A DNA stretch of 30,413 bases from CAZLLV01 sp964560325 (GTDB taxonomy: Bacteria; Acidobacteriota; Thermoanaerobaculia; Multivoradales; DATKCC01), in assembly GCA_964560325.1 (NCBI GenBank), contig CAZLLV010000096.1, positions 1 to 30,413 of the forward strand, given 5' to 3'. The translations under genes and the position numbers were made by a program. The number at the start of each line of letters is the position of its first letter. Within the stretch, counting starts at the first letter, position 1. The notes beneath the pieces were generated by a model that was given only the letters and a program-made list of their open reading frames with translations, did not search any database and was not told the DNA's origin. Of the stretch, positions 16,396 to 25,477 are shown piece after piece.

Positions 16396-17771
16396 CTGTG
16401 CAGGGGCCGCGCGGCACGGTTCTCCTCCTGCTCGCCTTCGGCGCCTTCGGTTGCGGCGCCGGTCCGACCGACTCCCGCCCGCCCGGGCCGCGCCCGGACC
16501 TGGTCGTCTACCTCGTCGACACCCTCCGTGCCGACCATCTCGGGTGCTATGGCTACGAGCGCGAGGTCTCCCCCCGGATCGACGCCTTCGCCCGGGAGGC
16601 GACCCTCTTCGAGGATGCGATCGCGCAGTCGTCTTGGACCAGGGCCTCGGTCGCGTCGCTGTTCACCGGGCTCCTGCCGACCGAGCACGGTGCGAACCGC
16701 CGCCGCCAGCCGCTCGCTCCGGAGGCCGAGACCGTCGCCGAGCTCCTGCGGGACGCTGGCTACGGGACGGCGGCGTTCGTCACCAACCCCAACGCCGGCG
16801 CCGAGTTCGGCTTCGACCAGGGCTTCGACCACTTCGCCTATCGGGAGGGGGAGAGTGCGGCCGAGCTGACGCGCGAGGTCGTCGCCTGGCTCGACGCACG
16901 CTCCGCGGCGGGGGACGAGGCTCCGCTCTTCCTCTACGTCCACACGCTCGATCCGCACTCGCCCTACGATCCGCCGCCGGCAGAGCGGCGGCGTTGGGCG
17001 CCGGACGTGCCGACGCCGGGTCCGAACCGGCCGAACCGGTGGATCGACGAAGCGCGCGGGGGGCGGGTCGACCTCGATCTCCTCGTGTCCCGAATGATCG
17101 ACCTCTACGACGCGGAGATCGCCGCCAACGACGCCGCCTTTGGGGAGCTCGTGGACGCCCTGCGGGCGCGCGGGCGCTACGACGACACGCTACTCGCCCT
17201 CGTCTCCGATCACGGCGAGGAGTTCTTCGAGCACCGGAGCTTCGAGCACGGCAAGGGGGTGTTCGAGGAGGTGCTGCGGGTACCGACGATCGTGCGCTGG
17301 GGTGCCGCCGGGCCGGTCGGGCGGGTGGCGGAGCCGGTCCAGCACGTCGACCTCTTCCACACGCTGCTCGAGGCGGCGAGGGTGGAGCCCCAGGCCGGGC
17401 TCGCGGCCCGCTCCGGCGCCCGGAGCCTGCTGGCGATCGCGCGAGAGGGCACCGGGGGCGGGGGCTCGGCGCCGCGCCGGCTCTTCTCCTACCTCCACCT
17501 CGACGGCCGGCCGCGCGCGAGCCTCCGTGAAGAGCGGATGAAGCTGATGGTCGCGCGCGACGGCGAGCGGGTGATCCGGCCACGGCTCTTCGATCTCGAC
17601 GCCGACCCGGGAGAAGTCGAGAATCTCGCGAACCGGTTCAGATCCCACGTCGAGCGGATGCGGGAGCCACTCCTCCGGTTCCTGGCGCTCGAGCGCCACG
17701 GGTTACGCGGCGCACCGGTCGAGCTCGACGAGGATCTCCAGAAGCGGCTGGAGGCTCTCGGCTACCTCTAG
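16392..17771 (+). CDS. Sulfatase-like lipoprotein with Thr in place of formylglycine
   Basis: A 459-residue alkaline-phosphatase-fold hydrolase. A signal peptide ends in a lipobox-like AFGC (Cys21), so it is probably a lipoprotein. Metal-binding signatures are present: VYLVDTLRADH near 39-49 and VSDHGEEFFEH, followed by a FEHGKGVFEEVLRVP segment. Where sulfatases have C/S-x-P-x-R this protein has SSWTRASVASLFTG; counting back from the conserved TG places Thr83 at the nucleophile position, as in LtaS/phosphoethanolamine-transferase enzymes. So it may act on phosphoesters or other substrates and should not need formylglycine maturation. The ATG overlaps the bPH_4 stop (ATGA). Its stop shares the palindrome CTAG with the convergent hydrolase gene. 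Confidence 0.88.
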   Translation: MTVQGPRGTVLLLLAFGAFGCGAGPTDSRPPGPRPDLVVYLVDTLRADHLGCYGYEREVSPRIDAFAREATLFEDAIAQSSWTRASVASLFTGLLPTEHGANRRRQPLAPEAETVAELLRDAGYGTAAFVTNPNAGAEFGFDQGFDHFAYREGESAAELTREVVAWLDARSAAGDEAPLFLYVHTLDPHSPYDPPPAERRRWAPDVPTPGPNRPNRWIDEARGGRVDLDLLVSRMIDLYDAEIAANDAAFGELVDALRARGRYDDTLLALVSDHGEEFFEHRSFEHGKGVFEEVLRVPTIVRWGAAGPVGRVAEPVQHVDLFHTLLEAARVEPQAGLAARSGARSLLAIAREGTGGGGSAPRRLFSYLHLDGRPRASLREERMKLMVARDGERVIRPRLFDLDADPGEVENLANRFRSHVERMREPLLRFLALERHGLRGAPVELDEDLQKRLEALGYL

Positions 17772-18829
17772 CCGCCGCTGTCGCCGCTGCCGCCGCTGCC
17801 GCCGATCACCCCGCCGCAGAGCTCGGTGCGCTTGACCGGATCGGGCGCGGTCGCGAGGAGGCTCGCGTCGAGGTAGTAGGCGAGGAGCGAGCGGGCGAGC
17901 GGCCGGTCGGACTCGGGCACCAGGGCGCCGGTCGCGCGCAGCCAGCCGTCGATGCACACCTCGTTCGAGCGCTCGGCGGAGGCGGCGCAGTCGAGGAGGG
18001 TGCCGAAGGCCCGGCGGTAGCTCTCGAAGGCGTCGCGCCGCATCGGCTCGCCGTGGCCGGGGACCAGCAGCTCGAAGTCCGTCTCGGCCAGCCGGTCGAG
18101 CGCCGCCCGCCAGCGCTCCGGGCACGCGGTGTCGAAGAACGGCGCCGGCAGGGTGACGAGATCGCCGGCGGCGAGCACCCGGGTCTCGGGGTCGAGCAGC
18201 CAGAGATCGCCCGCGGTCACGGCGTGGGTCTCGAGGCCGATCCGGAGCGTCCGCCCGGCGAGGGTCCGTTCGCCCGACGCGGTCACCGTCTCGTCCGGGG
18301 CGAGCGCGGACCCGGCGTCGAGGATCGCGAGCTCGGCGCGGAACGGCGCCTGGGCCTCCGGTTCGTCCGCCGCGCCTTCGATCAGCTCCTCGAGCTGCTC
18401 CCGGTAGCGAGCGAGGAAGCCGGTCATCGCTCCCGCGAGCGCCGGGCTGGCGTGGACCACCACGTCCGGGAAGGCGGCGCGGACGCGCGGGTTGCCGCCG
18501 ATGTGGTCGAGGTGCCAGTGGGTGTTGACGACGGCGGCGATCGGCTCGCTGCGCGACCGGGCGAGCTCGACGATCGCCGCGGTGTGCTCCGGGTGCCGGC
18601 CGGTGTCGACCACCACCAGCCCCTCGGGCGCCGCGAAGACGACCGAGTTGCCGTCCGGCTGGCTCCCGGGCGTGAACGTGCCGCGGACGAGGAAGACGCC
18701 GGGGGCGATCTCGGAGGGGTCCTCGGGTGCCGGTGCCTCGGCGGCGCGGAGCGGCGGCACCCCGAGCACGAGCGGGGCCACGACGGCGAGGGTGGGGAGC
18801 AGGCGGGAGCGGAGCGTCGAACGGTTCAC
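17768..18829 (-). CDS. Exported metallo-beta-lactamase-fold hydrolase
   Basis: The 353-residue protein starts at the GTG at 18829, which has AGGAGG six bases upstream and leads straight into a signal peptide (RSRLLPTLAVVAPLVLG, cut after LRAAEA). The MBL metal motif NTHWHLDH (His104, His106, Asp108, His109) is followed by AAGDLVTLPAPFF and a PGHGEP motif. The substrate is unknown; the layout fits class-B-like or quinoprotein-relay-type periplasmic hydrolases. The extreme C-terminus is a Gly/Ser repeat coded by a CCGCCG-type run. It lies 90 bases after the monooxygenase and converges on the sulfatase-like gene. Confidence 0.88.
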   Translation of the reverse strand: MNRSTLRSRLLPTLAVVAPLVLGVPPLRAAEAPAPEDPSEIAPGVFLVRGTFTPGSQPDGNSVVFAAPEGLVVVDTGRHPEHTAAIVELARSRSEPIAAVVNTHWHLDHIGGNPRVRAAFPDVVVHASPALAGAMTGFLARYREQLEELIEGAADEPEAQAPFRAELAILDAGSALAPDETVTASGERTLAGRTLRIGLETHAVTAGDLWLLDPETRVLAAGDLVTLPAPFFDTACPERWRAALDRLAETDFELLVPGHGEPMRRDAFESYRRAFGTLLDCAASAERSNEVCIDGWLRATGALVPESDRPLARSLLAYYLDASLLATAPDPVKRTELCGGVIGGSGGSGDSGG

Positions 18830-18919
18830 CGGAGCCTCCTCGGCCGGACTAGTCGAACCAATCGGACCAGCCGGCGTGTCGGTCGAGGCTCTGTACGGCA
18901 CGGGCGGCGAGTTGTTGCG

Positions 18920-20545
18920 TCAGCCCAGGGCGCGACCGACGCCGGCGCGGATCGCCTCCGGCGTCGGGCCGTCGCCGATCCAGCCGACGTGATGATCGGG
19001 GCGGAGCAACAGGGCGCGGCCGGGGGGCACCGCTTCGACCACGGCCGGGCTCGTCACCCGGAGCGCGTTGTCGTCGTCGTCGCTCACGTCGCTCACCAGG
19101 AGCCGGTGGACGGAGACACCGAGATCTTCGACCGCCGACTCGATCGCCGCCAGCGGCCAGCCGGCCGAGCCGCTCTCGTCGTCGCCCAGGAGCAGCGCCG
19201 GCCCGCCCCGCACCACGTCGTGGAGCCGCTCCGGGCCGTCCGCGCCGCGGGAGCTTCCTGCGAGCACGGCGTCCGGCAGCCGGCGCCCGACGAGATCGGG
19301 GCCTCCGGCTGCCAGCAACGGCGAGGTTCCGTAGCTGTAGCGGAGCATCGCGAGCCGGGGTGCGATCCGCCCGACCACCCCCGGTCGCCGGAGCGCCCGG
19401 CGGGCGAGCCGCAGCAGGAGCGGACGAACGCCCGGGAGGGGCGGGAAGACGAGCCGGGTGAGAAAGCCGGTGAAGCGGTTGATCTCTTCCGCCGCGTGGT
19501 GCCGCTCGGCATCGTAGGCGGCGAGCAGTCGCTCCGGATCGGCTCCCGCGGGCGGCGGCGCGATCGCCCGCGCGAGTTTCCACGCGAGGTCGAAGGCGTC
19601 CTGGATGCCGGAGTTCATTCCCTGGCCGCCGGCCGGGCTGTTGAGGTGACCGGCGTCGCCCGCGAGGAGCACCCGGCCGCGTCGCAAGCGAGGAGCGAGG
19701 CGCCGATGGATGCGAAAGACGCTCGACCAGACGTGCTCGTTCGGTCCGTCCCCGAACAGCTCGTTCGCCAGCCGTTCGAGCCGTCCGCGCGCCGTCGCCT
19801 CCTCGTCCGAGAGCTCGGGATCGACCGACGCGATCAGCCGCCAGAATCCGGGGCCGAGGCGCAGGCCGACCAGCACGCCGCGCCGGCGCGGGGCGAAGAG
19901 TGGGAACGAGCGGTCGCCCCGGTCGACGCCGCCGGCCGGGCGGGGGCGCACGTCGGCGAGCAGCAGGCGGCCCGGGTAGGTCTTGCCTTCGAGGTGCCAG
20001 CCGAGCAGCTCGCGGACCTTCGAGTGCGCACCGTCGCAGCCCGCGAGGTAGCCGGAGCGGACCGCGTAGGCGTCGCCGCTCGCGGTCTCGATCGACGCCG
20101 TCACGCCCTCGCCGTCGTTCTCGAATCCGGTCAGCCGGTGACCGAACCGGACCTCGGCGAGCCCCAGCCGCTCGACCTCTTCGAGGAGCAGCCGCTCGGT
20201 GCGGTCCTGGGAGAGGATCAGGAGGCCGGGGTAGGCCGTCTCCGCGGCGAGCGACGAGAGATCGATCACCGCCCGCGGCTCCGCCTCGCCGACGACCCGG
20301 ACCGGCAGCCCGGAGTAGAGCTCCCCCTCCGCGAGCCAGCGCTCCGCCACGCCCCAGGCGCGGAAGATCTCCATCGTCCGCGCCGCGACCGCCGCCGCCC
20401 GCGAGTGCTCCGCGAGCCCGGCGTCCTTCTCGACCACCAGGCTTCGCACGCCGTGGCGCGACAGGCCGAGGGCGAGCGACAGCCCGACCGGTCCGGCGCC
20501 CGCGATCAGCACCGGCACGTCGGCGGTTCGATCCGAAGCGCTCAT
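18920..20545 (-). CDS. FAD-dependent aromatic-type monooxygenase (class A)
   Basis: A 541-residue flavoprotein hydroxylase of the PheA/TfdB/PgaE kind. The N-terminal Rossmann motif IAGAGPVGLSLALGLSRHG and VVEKDAG bind FAD; the DG motif is GCDGAHSKVRELLG; the GD motif is LLAGDAGHLNSPAGGQGMNS. A C-terminal thioredoxin-like segment (LLLRPDHHVGWIGDG) is typical of the family. These enzymes use NAD(P)H and O2 to hydroxylate aromatic or polyketide substrates; the substrate here is unknown. The ATG overlaps the stop of the VWFA gene (ATGA). Confidence 0.92.
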   Translation of the reverse strand: MSASDRTADVPVLIAGAGPVGLSLALGLSRHGVRSLVVEKDAGLAEHSRAAAVAARTMEIFRAWGVAERWLAEGELYSGLPVRVVGEAEPRAVIDLSSLAAETAYPGLLILSQDRTERLLLEEVERLGLAEVRFGHRLTGFENDGEGVTASIETASGDAYAVRSGYLAGCDGAHSKVRELLGWHLEGKTYPGRLLLADVRPRPAGGVDRGDRSFPLFAPRRRGVLVGLRLGPGFWRLIASVDPELSDEEATARGRLERLANELFGDGPNEHVWSSVFRIHRRLAPRLRRGRVLLAGDAGHLNSPAGGQGMNSGIQDAFDLAWKLARAIAPPPAGADPERLLAAYDAERHHAAEEINRFTGFLTRLVFPPLPGVRPLLLRLARRALRRPGVVGRIAPRLAMLRYSYGTSPLLAAGGPDLVGRRLPDAVLAGSSRGADGPERLHDVVRGGPALLLGDDESGSAGWPLAAIESAVEDLGVSVHRLLVSDVSDDDDNALRVTSPAVVEAVPPGRALLLRPDHHVGWIGDGPTPEAIRAGVGRALG

Positions 20546-22674
20546 CGCGACGGCTCGACCGCCGTGCGCACTTCTAGGCCGGGCCGCTTCACCCGCAGCC
20601 GGATCGAGCCGAGCTCGCGCTCGGTGAGCGGGCGCTCGGTGCCGAAGGCGAGGATGTACTGGGTGCGCAGCTCGCGGTTGATCTGCGCGTAGGCGCCGGG
20701 CAGCTCGGAGGCGTCGCCGATGTAATAGGTCCGGCCGCCGGTGTTCTCCGCGATCGCCTCGAGGTCGGGCTTACGGACGCTGCCGCGCTCGTTGTAGAGC
20801 CCGGCCATCGAGATGACGTAGACCGGCGTGCCCTGCGCCCGCGCGTCGCCGATCACCCGACGGGGCCGAAAGCGGCTGCCGTAGTCCTGTCCGTCGGTCA
20901 GGAGCACCACGGCGCGGCGCCCCCGGCTCCGGTCGGGGCTCCGCCCGCCGCCGCCGGACGCCTCCTCGAGCTGGACGAGCGAGAAGACGATCGAGTCGTA
21001 GAGCGCGGTCGCGCCGCCGGCCTGGAGCGACGCGAAGCTCCGGAGCAGCGCCTGCACGTCGCCCGAAGCCGGCGCGATCAGCCGCGGCCGGTTCGAGAAG
21101 GCGACCAGCAGCGCCTCGTCGTCCGGAATCAGCGTGTTGACCAGGAAGCGCGCCGCCGCCTGCCGGGTGTCGATCATCAGCGGCCACATGCTCTCCGAGG
21201 TGTCGACCGCGAGCGCGAGGGTGAGCGGTACGTCGTCGGCGCGCTGGAAACGTTCGATCGGCATCGTTTCGCGGCCGAGCCGGATCTCGAAGTCGTCCGG
21301 CCCCAGCCCCTCGACCGGCTCGCCGTCCTCGCCCGTGACCACGGCGAAGATCTCGACCAGGTTGACCTCGACCCGCTCGCCCGCCACCTCGCCGGAGAGG
21401 AAGCGCACGTCCTCGGCCTGGGTGCCGTCGGCGAGGTAGGCGACGATCCGCACGAAGTCGGCCGGGTCCGGTTCCGCCCCCGGCTCGGCCGGAATCCTGG
21501 CCCGGTACGGAGGCTCGGCGAGCCGCGCCACCAGCTCCTCGTTGCGGTAGACCTCGACCCGTGCGAGCGTGCCGTCGACCGGCAGGCTCACGGCCGCTTC
21601 GACCTCGGTCCCGTCGGCTCCGGCGTCGAGCGCCGTGATGGTGACCGCGAACGGCGTGGCGCTCGCCGAGTTGACCTCGAGCGTGTGCTCGCCCAGCACC
21701 CCGCCCCCGCGGCCGTAGGCGACGGCGCGGACGGTGTGGGGACGGGGCTCGGGGCCGAGGTCGAGAGTGGCGTTGAACGGCGGCCGGTCGTCCTCGCCCG
21801 CGAGCTCGCCGTCGAGGAAGAACTCGACTCGCTCGACCGCACCGGTGGTGATCAGCGTCTCGAAGCGGGTGCGGCCGGTCGCCGGCCGGTCGCGCGGCGG
21901 CAGGACCGCGATCACCCGCGCGCCGGCGGGAGCGGACCCGCCGGGCCGGGCGCCGGGAGCCGGACGCGGGGGGAGGGACCAGTCGGAGGGGAGGCCGGCG
22001 GGCACCCGGGGCTCGGCGTCCGGCGCGGCGGTGGGGGTCGGCGGGGTGGGGGCCGCGGCGATTCGGCCGGGTTCCTCGCCCGGGCTCGGCGGCGGCGCGA
22101 GCGCGTCGTGGACGGCCAGCGTGCGGTCGGCCGGCTCGGCCGAGTCGGACCGATCGGACCAGGGGAGCGTCGCGAGCCGTGCCGAGCCGGCGCCCCAGCG
22201 GCCGCTCCCCAGGTCTTCGACCACCGCGACCGCCGCGTGGAGCTCGTCGGAAACGTCGAGCACGTCTCGGTACGCCCAGGCGTCGGCGCCGGTCAGCGCC
22301 GACTGAGCGCCCGGGTCCTCGACCGTCTTCTGCGCCGACACCAGGTCGCCTTCGAGGGTGGCGGCGAGGAGGGTGATGCGAATCGGGCCGGCGAGCGGCG
22401 GCTCGGCGGCGGTCGCGCCGAGGTCGACCTGGGCTTCCAGGTGGACCCGGTACGGGTCGACCGGGTCGTACGCCATCCGGACCGCGACCGGCAGGTCGCC
22501 GGCGGGCGCGGACGGGTCTTCGAGGAGCGCTTCGGCGCGCGCAAAGGCCTGAGCGGCCGAGGGCGCGGGAGGCGCGACCCGGCGCGGCGTCTGGGCGGAG
22601 CTACGGGCGGTGGGCGCGAGAAGGAAGAGGACGAGGAGAGCGGGGACGGCGGGGTGGAGAGACGGCCTCGGCAT
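20542..22674 (-). CDS. Exported VWFA-domain protein with Ig-like segments
   Basis: I start this 710-residue protein at the ATG at 22674, where a signal peptide begins (MPRPSLHPAVPALLVLFLLA, cut after RSSAQ). A Pro/Ala-rich low-complexity linker (~195-260) leads to two beta-rich Ig-like segments (GRTRFETLITTGAVERVEFF; DGTLARVEVYRNEELVA), then a VWFA domain with the full MIDAS: DTSES at 491-495, a GGATALYDS Thr and LTDGQD. The N-terminal ~170 residues resemble no family I know. Acidobacteria often code such VWFA proteins, with unknown roles. The gene is divergent from the alpha/beta hydrolase operon and first in a minus-strand unit with the monooxygenase and probably the MBL hydrolase. Confidence 0.88.
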   Translation of the reverse strand: MPRPSLHPAVPALLVLFLLAPTARSSAQTPRRVAPPAPSAAQAFARAEALLEDPSAPAGDLPVAVRMAYDPVDPYRVHLEAQVDLGATAAEPPLAGPIRITLLAATLEGDLVSAQKTVEDPGAQSALTGADAWAYRDVLDVSDELHAAVAVVEDLGSGRWGAGSARLATLPWSDRSDSAEPADRTLAVHDALAPPPSPGEEPGRIAAAPTPPTPTAAPDAEPRVPAGLPSDWSLPPRPAPGARPGGSAPAGARVIAVLPPRDRPATGRTRFETLITTGAVERVEFFLDGELAGEDDRPPFNATLDLGPEPRPHTVRAVAYGRGGGVLGEHTLEVNSASATPFAVTITALDAGADGTEVEAAVSLPVDGTLARVEVYRNEELVARLAEPPYRARIPAEPGAEPDPADFVRIVAYLADGTQAEDVRFLSGEVAGERVEVNLVEIFAVVTGEDGEPVEGLGPDDFEIRLGRETMPIERFQRADDVPLTLALAVDTSESMWPLMIDTRQAAARFLVNTLIPDDEALLVAFSNRPRLIAPASGDVQALLRSFASLQAGGATALYDSIVFSLVQLEEASGGGGRSPDRSRGRRAVVLLTDGQDYGSRFRPRRVIGDARAQGTPVYVISMAGLYNERGSVRKPDLEAIAENTGGRTYYIGDASELPGAYAQINRELRTQYILAFGTERPLTERELGSIRLRVKRPGLEVRTAVEPSR

Positions 22675-22855
22675 TGTGGGGAGTCTATCGCTCGACGATT
22701 GGAACCTCTTCCGGTGGATAAGGTCGACGAGATACCATTCTTTTTCGCAGTCAAGCGATATTGGTGTTCCGGACGCGGGACGCGTTGGTCGAACAGAGCT
22801 CGGGCGCCGTGTTCCCGGAGGCGTACACGATTCGCGGCCGAGGAGGCTCAAGGAA

Positions 22856-24097
22856 ATGGCAAGAGAGCGCCGGAAACCCATTCGACGCGGCGGCAGCACG
22901 ACGGTCGTCTTCGTTCACGGCCTGACCGGTCACTTCCTCACCACCTGGGGCTGCTTCCCGGACTTGATCGTCGAGGATCCCGAGCTCGATCACTGCGACG
23001 TGCTCTGCTGGGGCTATCCCAGCCGTTTTGCCGCGAACTGGTGGCGAGTACCCTACATCGGCCGCCGCCTGCCGGAGCTGGGGCAGATCGCCAATGCGCT
23101 AGACACCGAGCTCCGCAACCCCGAGATCGCTTCGTCGAACGGCGACCTGGTCCTGGTCGGGCATAGCATGGGGGGGCTGGTGATCCTCCAGTTCCTGCTG
23201 AGCTGTTCGAAAACCCGCGAGGGGCGCGATCGGCTCCGCCGCATCCGTCAAGTGCTCCTTTACGCGTCGCCGACCCAGGGGGCCGAGGTTCCTCGCCTGC
23301 TCCGCCGCTATAACCGGCAGCTCCGTGACCTCGATCGGCAGTCGGATTTCGTGCAGGGCGTGCTCGACCGATGGAAGACGACCTTCCTCGAGGGTGAGTG
23401 GCAGACGCTGGCGCCGCCGGTGACCGTGGTCGTGGGCCTCGAAGACGGAGTCGTCACCGAGAAGAGCGCCAAAGCGTTCTGGACCGATGTCGAAACAGCG
23501 TCCGGCGATCATGTCGAGGTCGTCAAACCCGATGATGCCTCTGCCACGTCCTTCCAGGTCCTGCGGAACCGCGTCCTCGCTACCACGCTACCGTCGCTCA
23601 TCCGCGGCCGGGGCAAGGTCCAGGCCGCCAACCTGCGCTTGGTCGAGGAGGCCCGGGCCGAGCTCTACATGGTTGGCTCGCGGTCGCGAGATCCCGCGTA
23701 CTTGTCGGCGATCGAGAGGGTGCTCACGGAGCAGCCCAGCGTGCGTTATACACGGATCCTACTCGGGCCACCGCGGCGGGAGGAGCTGAAGGATCACCTC
23801 CTGAAGGTGCGTCGCCTTCGGGATCCGGCGGACCGTACCCAGGGCTACCGAACGCTGAACCTGGCGATTTTCGATGACGATTCGAAGCAGACCGAGTTCA
23901 ATCTCTGCGGCAACGAGGGCCGCTGTCTCTTGGTGCTGCCGAGTGCCGCCGGTGAGATCGGCGAGTACGACACTGCGGTGGTCTTCAGCGATCCGCAGAT
24001 GGTGCGCGGGTACAGCGGACTGGCTCGATCGCTCGCCGATGCTGGTACCAGGCTGGAGAGCGTGGAGCAGCTCGAGAACCTGCCCGTGCTAGTCTGA
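22856..24097 (+). CDS. Alpha/beta hydrolase (SERAC1/lipase-like) with extra C-terminal domain
   Basis: The 413-residue protein begins at the ATG at 22856 behind an AAGGA site. The hydrolase half has the oxyanion motif FVHGLTG (19-25), the nucleophile VGHSMGG with Ser104, Asp197 in VVVGLEDG and His219 in DHVEVVKP, a complete triad of the SERAC1/lipase type. Residues ~250-413 form a second alpha/beta domain (AELYMVGSRSRDPAYLSAIE, TRILLGPPRREE, TLNLAIFDDDS, DTAVVFSDP) with the rhythm of a PLD-type fold but no HxK motif, so it may be a sensor or a dead PLD-like domain. No signal peptide is seen, so it should be cytosolic. It is followed after nine bases by an M20-fold gene. Confidence 0.85.
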   Translation: MARERRKPIRRGGSTTVVFVHGLTGHFLTTWGCFPDLIVEDPELDHCDVLCWGYPSRFAANWWRVPYIGRRLPELGQIANALDTELRNPEIASSNGDLVLVGHSMGGLVILQFLLSCSKTREGRDRLRRIRQVLLYASPTQGAEVPRLLRRYNRQLRDLDRQSDFVQGVLDRWKTTFLEGEWQTLAPPVTVVVGLEDGVVTEKSAKAFWTDVETASGDHVEVVKPDDASATSFQVLRNRVLATTLPSLIRGRGKVQAANLRLVEEARAELYMVGSRSRDPAYLSAIERVLTEQPSVRYTRILLGPPRREELKDHLLKVRRLRDPADRTQGYRTLNLAIFDDDSKQTEFNLCGNEGRCLLVLPSAAGEIGEYDTAVVFSDPQMVRGYSGLARSLADAGTRLESVEQLENLPVLV

Positions 24098-24106
24098 CCG
24101 GCAGCC

Positions 24107-25351
24107 ATGCGGTCGTCCGTCACTCCCCCCCGCGAACAGATCGTCGCTCTGACCCGTGCGCTGGTCCGCGAACCGAGCCAGGCTTCGACGGATTCTCTCG
24201 ACGGCGTCCTCGGGGTTCTCGGTCGGTGGTTCGAAGAAGCCGGTCTCCCGGTACGCGAGTTGCGGGATGAAAGCGGCGGAATCGCCGGCCTGGTGACAAC
24301 CGTAGAGAGCCGGCGCCCGGGCCCGGTGATTTGCCTCGATGCCTGCCTGGACACCGCACCGGCGGGTGATCCCGACGCTTGGTCGGTTGATCCGTTCGGC
24401 GGCGAGATCCGCGACGGCAAGCTCTACGGCCGCGGTGTGGCCGACTCCAAAGTCGCGGTCGCGATGTTCGTTCACCTGGCGCGCGAGCTCAGCGCCGGCG
24501 GTCTGCCCGCCGGTACGCTCCACGTGCTGCTCGATGGCGATGAGCACAGTGGCGGCTTCGCGGGGGTCAAGTCGTTCATAGAGCGGGAGGGGATCCGTCC
24601 CGATTTCGCCGCCATCGGCTACCCCGGTAACGACAAGCTCGTGATCGGCGCTCGGGGTTTCTTTCGGGCCGTGGCCATCATTCGGGGGGCGGAGGGCCAT
24701 TCCGGATCGACGCGCGCCGACACGAGCCAGAACGCGGTCGCCAAGGCGGCCCGCCTGGTGGAGATGCTCCGGGCCACCGACATGCCTTTCGAGACCTCCT
24801 CGGGCTTCGAGGCCGGACCCCGGCTCACGGTGACCGCGATCCACGGCGGCAGCGGCTTCTCTCAGATCCCCGGCCGGTGCGAGGTCAACATCGACATCCG
24901 TCTAACTCCGTCCTGGACGGCCGCCTGGGCGAAGGATCTCGTTCGAAACGCGCTTCTGCGCCTCGATCGGGAACAGCCGACCGCCTATCGGTCGGTCGCC
25001 AGGGAGGCGGAATCATGGCCGGCCTATCGGCTCGACTCCGGTTCTCCGCCGATCAAGGCGTTACGACAGGCCGCCGAGCAGAACCTCGGCCGGTCGCTCC
25101 AGTCGGCCGTCGCCGGTCCTTCCAACATCGGCAACTATCTAGCCTGTTTCGGAGTTCCTGCGACCTGTGGGTTCGGGGTCACCTACGGCGGCCTTCACGG
25201 GGCGGACGAATGGGCGGAGCTTGCGACCGTGGAGCCGGTGTACCGGGCTTACCGACAGGCGGTTGACGAATGGGCTCGAACTCTTACCCAACGAGCGCCG
25301 GACGAGGTTCGAGCGGCAGCCGTGGCGGAGCCAGTCGCACGCACGGGATGA
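24107..25351 (+). CDS. M20-fold peptidase homologue with remodelled metal site
   Basis: The 414-residue protein has the M20 plan: DPFGGEIRDGKLYGRGVADSK with bridging Asp113, a lid-domain GAEGHSG with His198, QIPGRCEVNIDIR, and a final GGLHGADEW with His364. But the first ligand motif is ACLDT (Cys80 where His is usual), the E-E pair reads DEH (Glu146 kept, His147 in place of Glu), and the next ligand motif is IGYPGN (Tyr172 where E/D-P is usual). So two or three of five ligands differ, and metal use or activity may be changed or lost. It starts nine bases after the hydrolase stop, without a clear ribosome site, suggesting coupled translation. Confidence 0.85.
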   Translation: MRSSVTPPREQIVALTRALVREPSQASTDSLDGVLGVLGRWFEEAGLPVRELRDESGGIAGLVTTVESRRPGPVICLDACLDTAPAGDPDAWSVDPFGGEIRDGKLYGRGVADSKVAVAMFVHLARELSAGGLPAGTLHVLLDGDEHSGGFAGVKSFIEREGIRPDFAAIGYPGNDKLVIGARGFFRAVAIIRGAEGHSGSTRADTSQNAVAKAARLVEMLRATDMPFETSSGFEAGPRLTVTAIHGGSGFSQIPGRCEVNIDIRLTPSWTAAWAKDLVRNALLRLDREQPTAYRSVAREAESWPAYRLDSGSPPIKALRQAAEQNLGRSLQSAVAGPSNIGNYLACFGVPATCGFGVTYGGLHGADEWAELATVEPVYRAYRQAVDEWARTLTQRAPDEVRAAAVAEPVARTG

Positions 25352-25477
25352 CCCGAGGGCGCCGGAGGCGCGATCCGGCGCGGCTCCTGAGCATGGCTGC
25401 CGGCGGTTGGAGCGTCGGCATCACCCCGAGTCGATCCCCGGGTCCGGCCCTTGGAAGGGGCGGCGGTGGTTGGAGCG

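Noticed and set aside
22725..22760. TTGACT and TATCTC on the minus strand before the VWFA gene as a promoter
   Set aside because: The spacer is only 14 bases, too short for a sigma-70 promoter.
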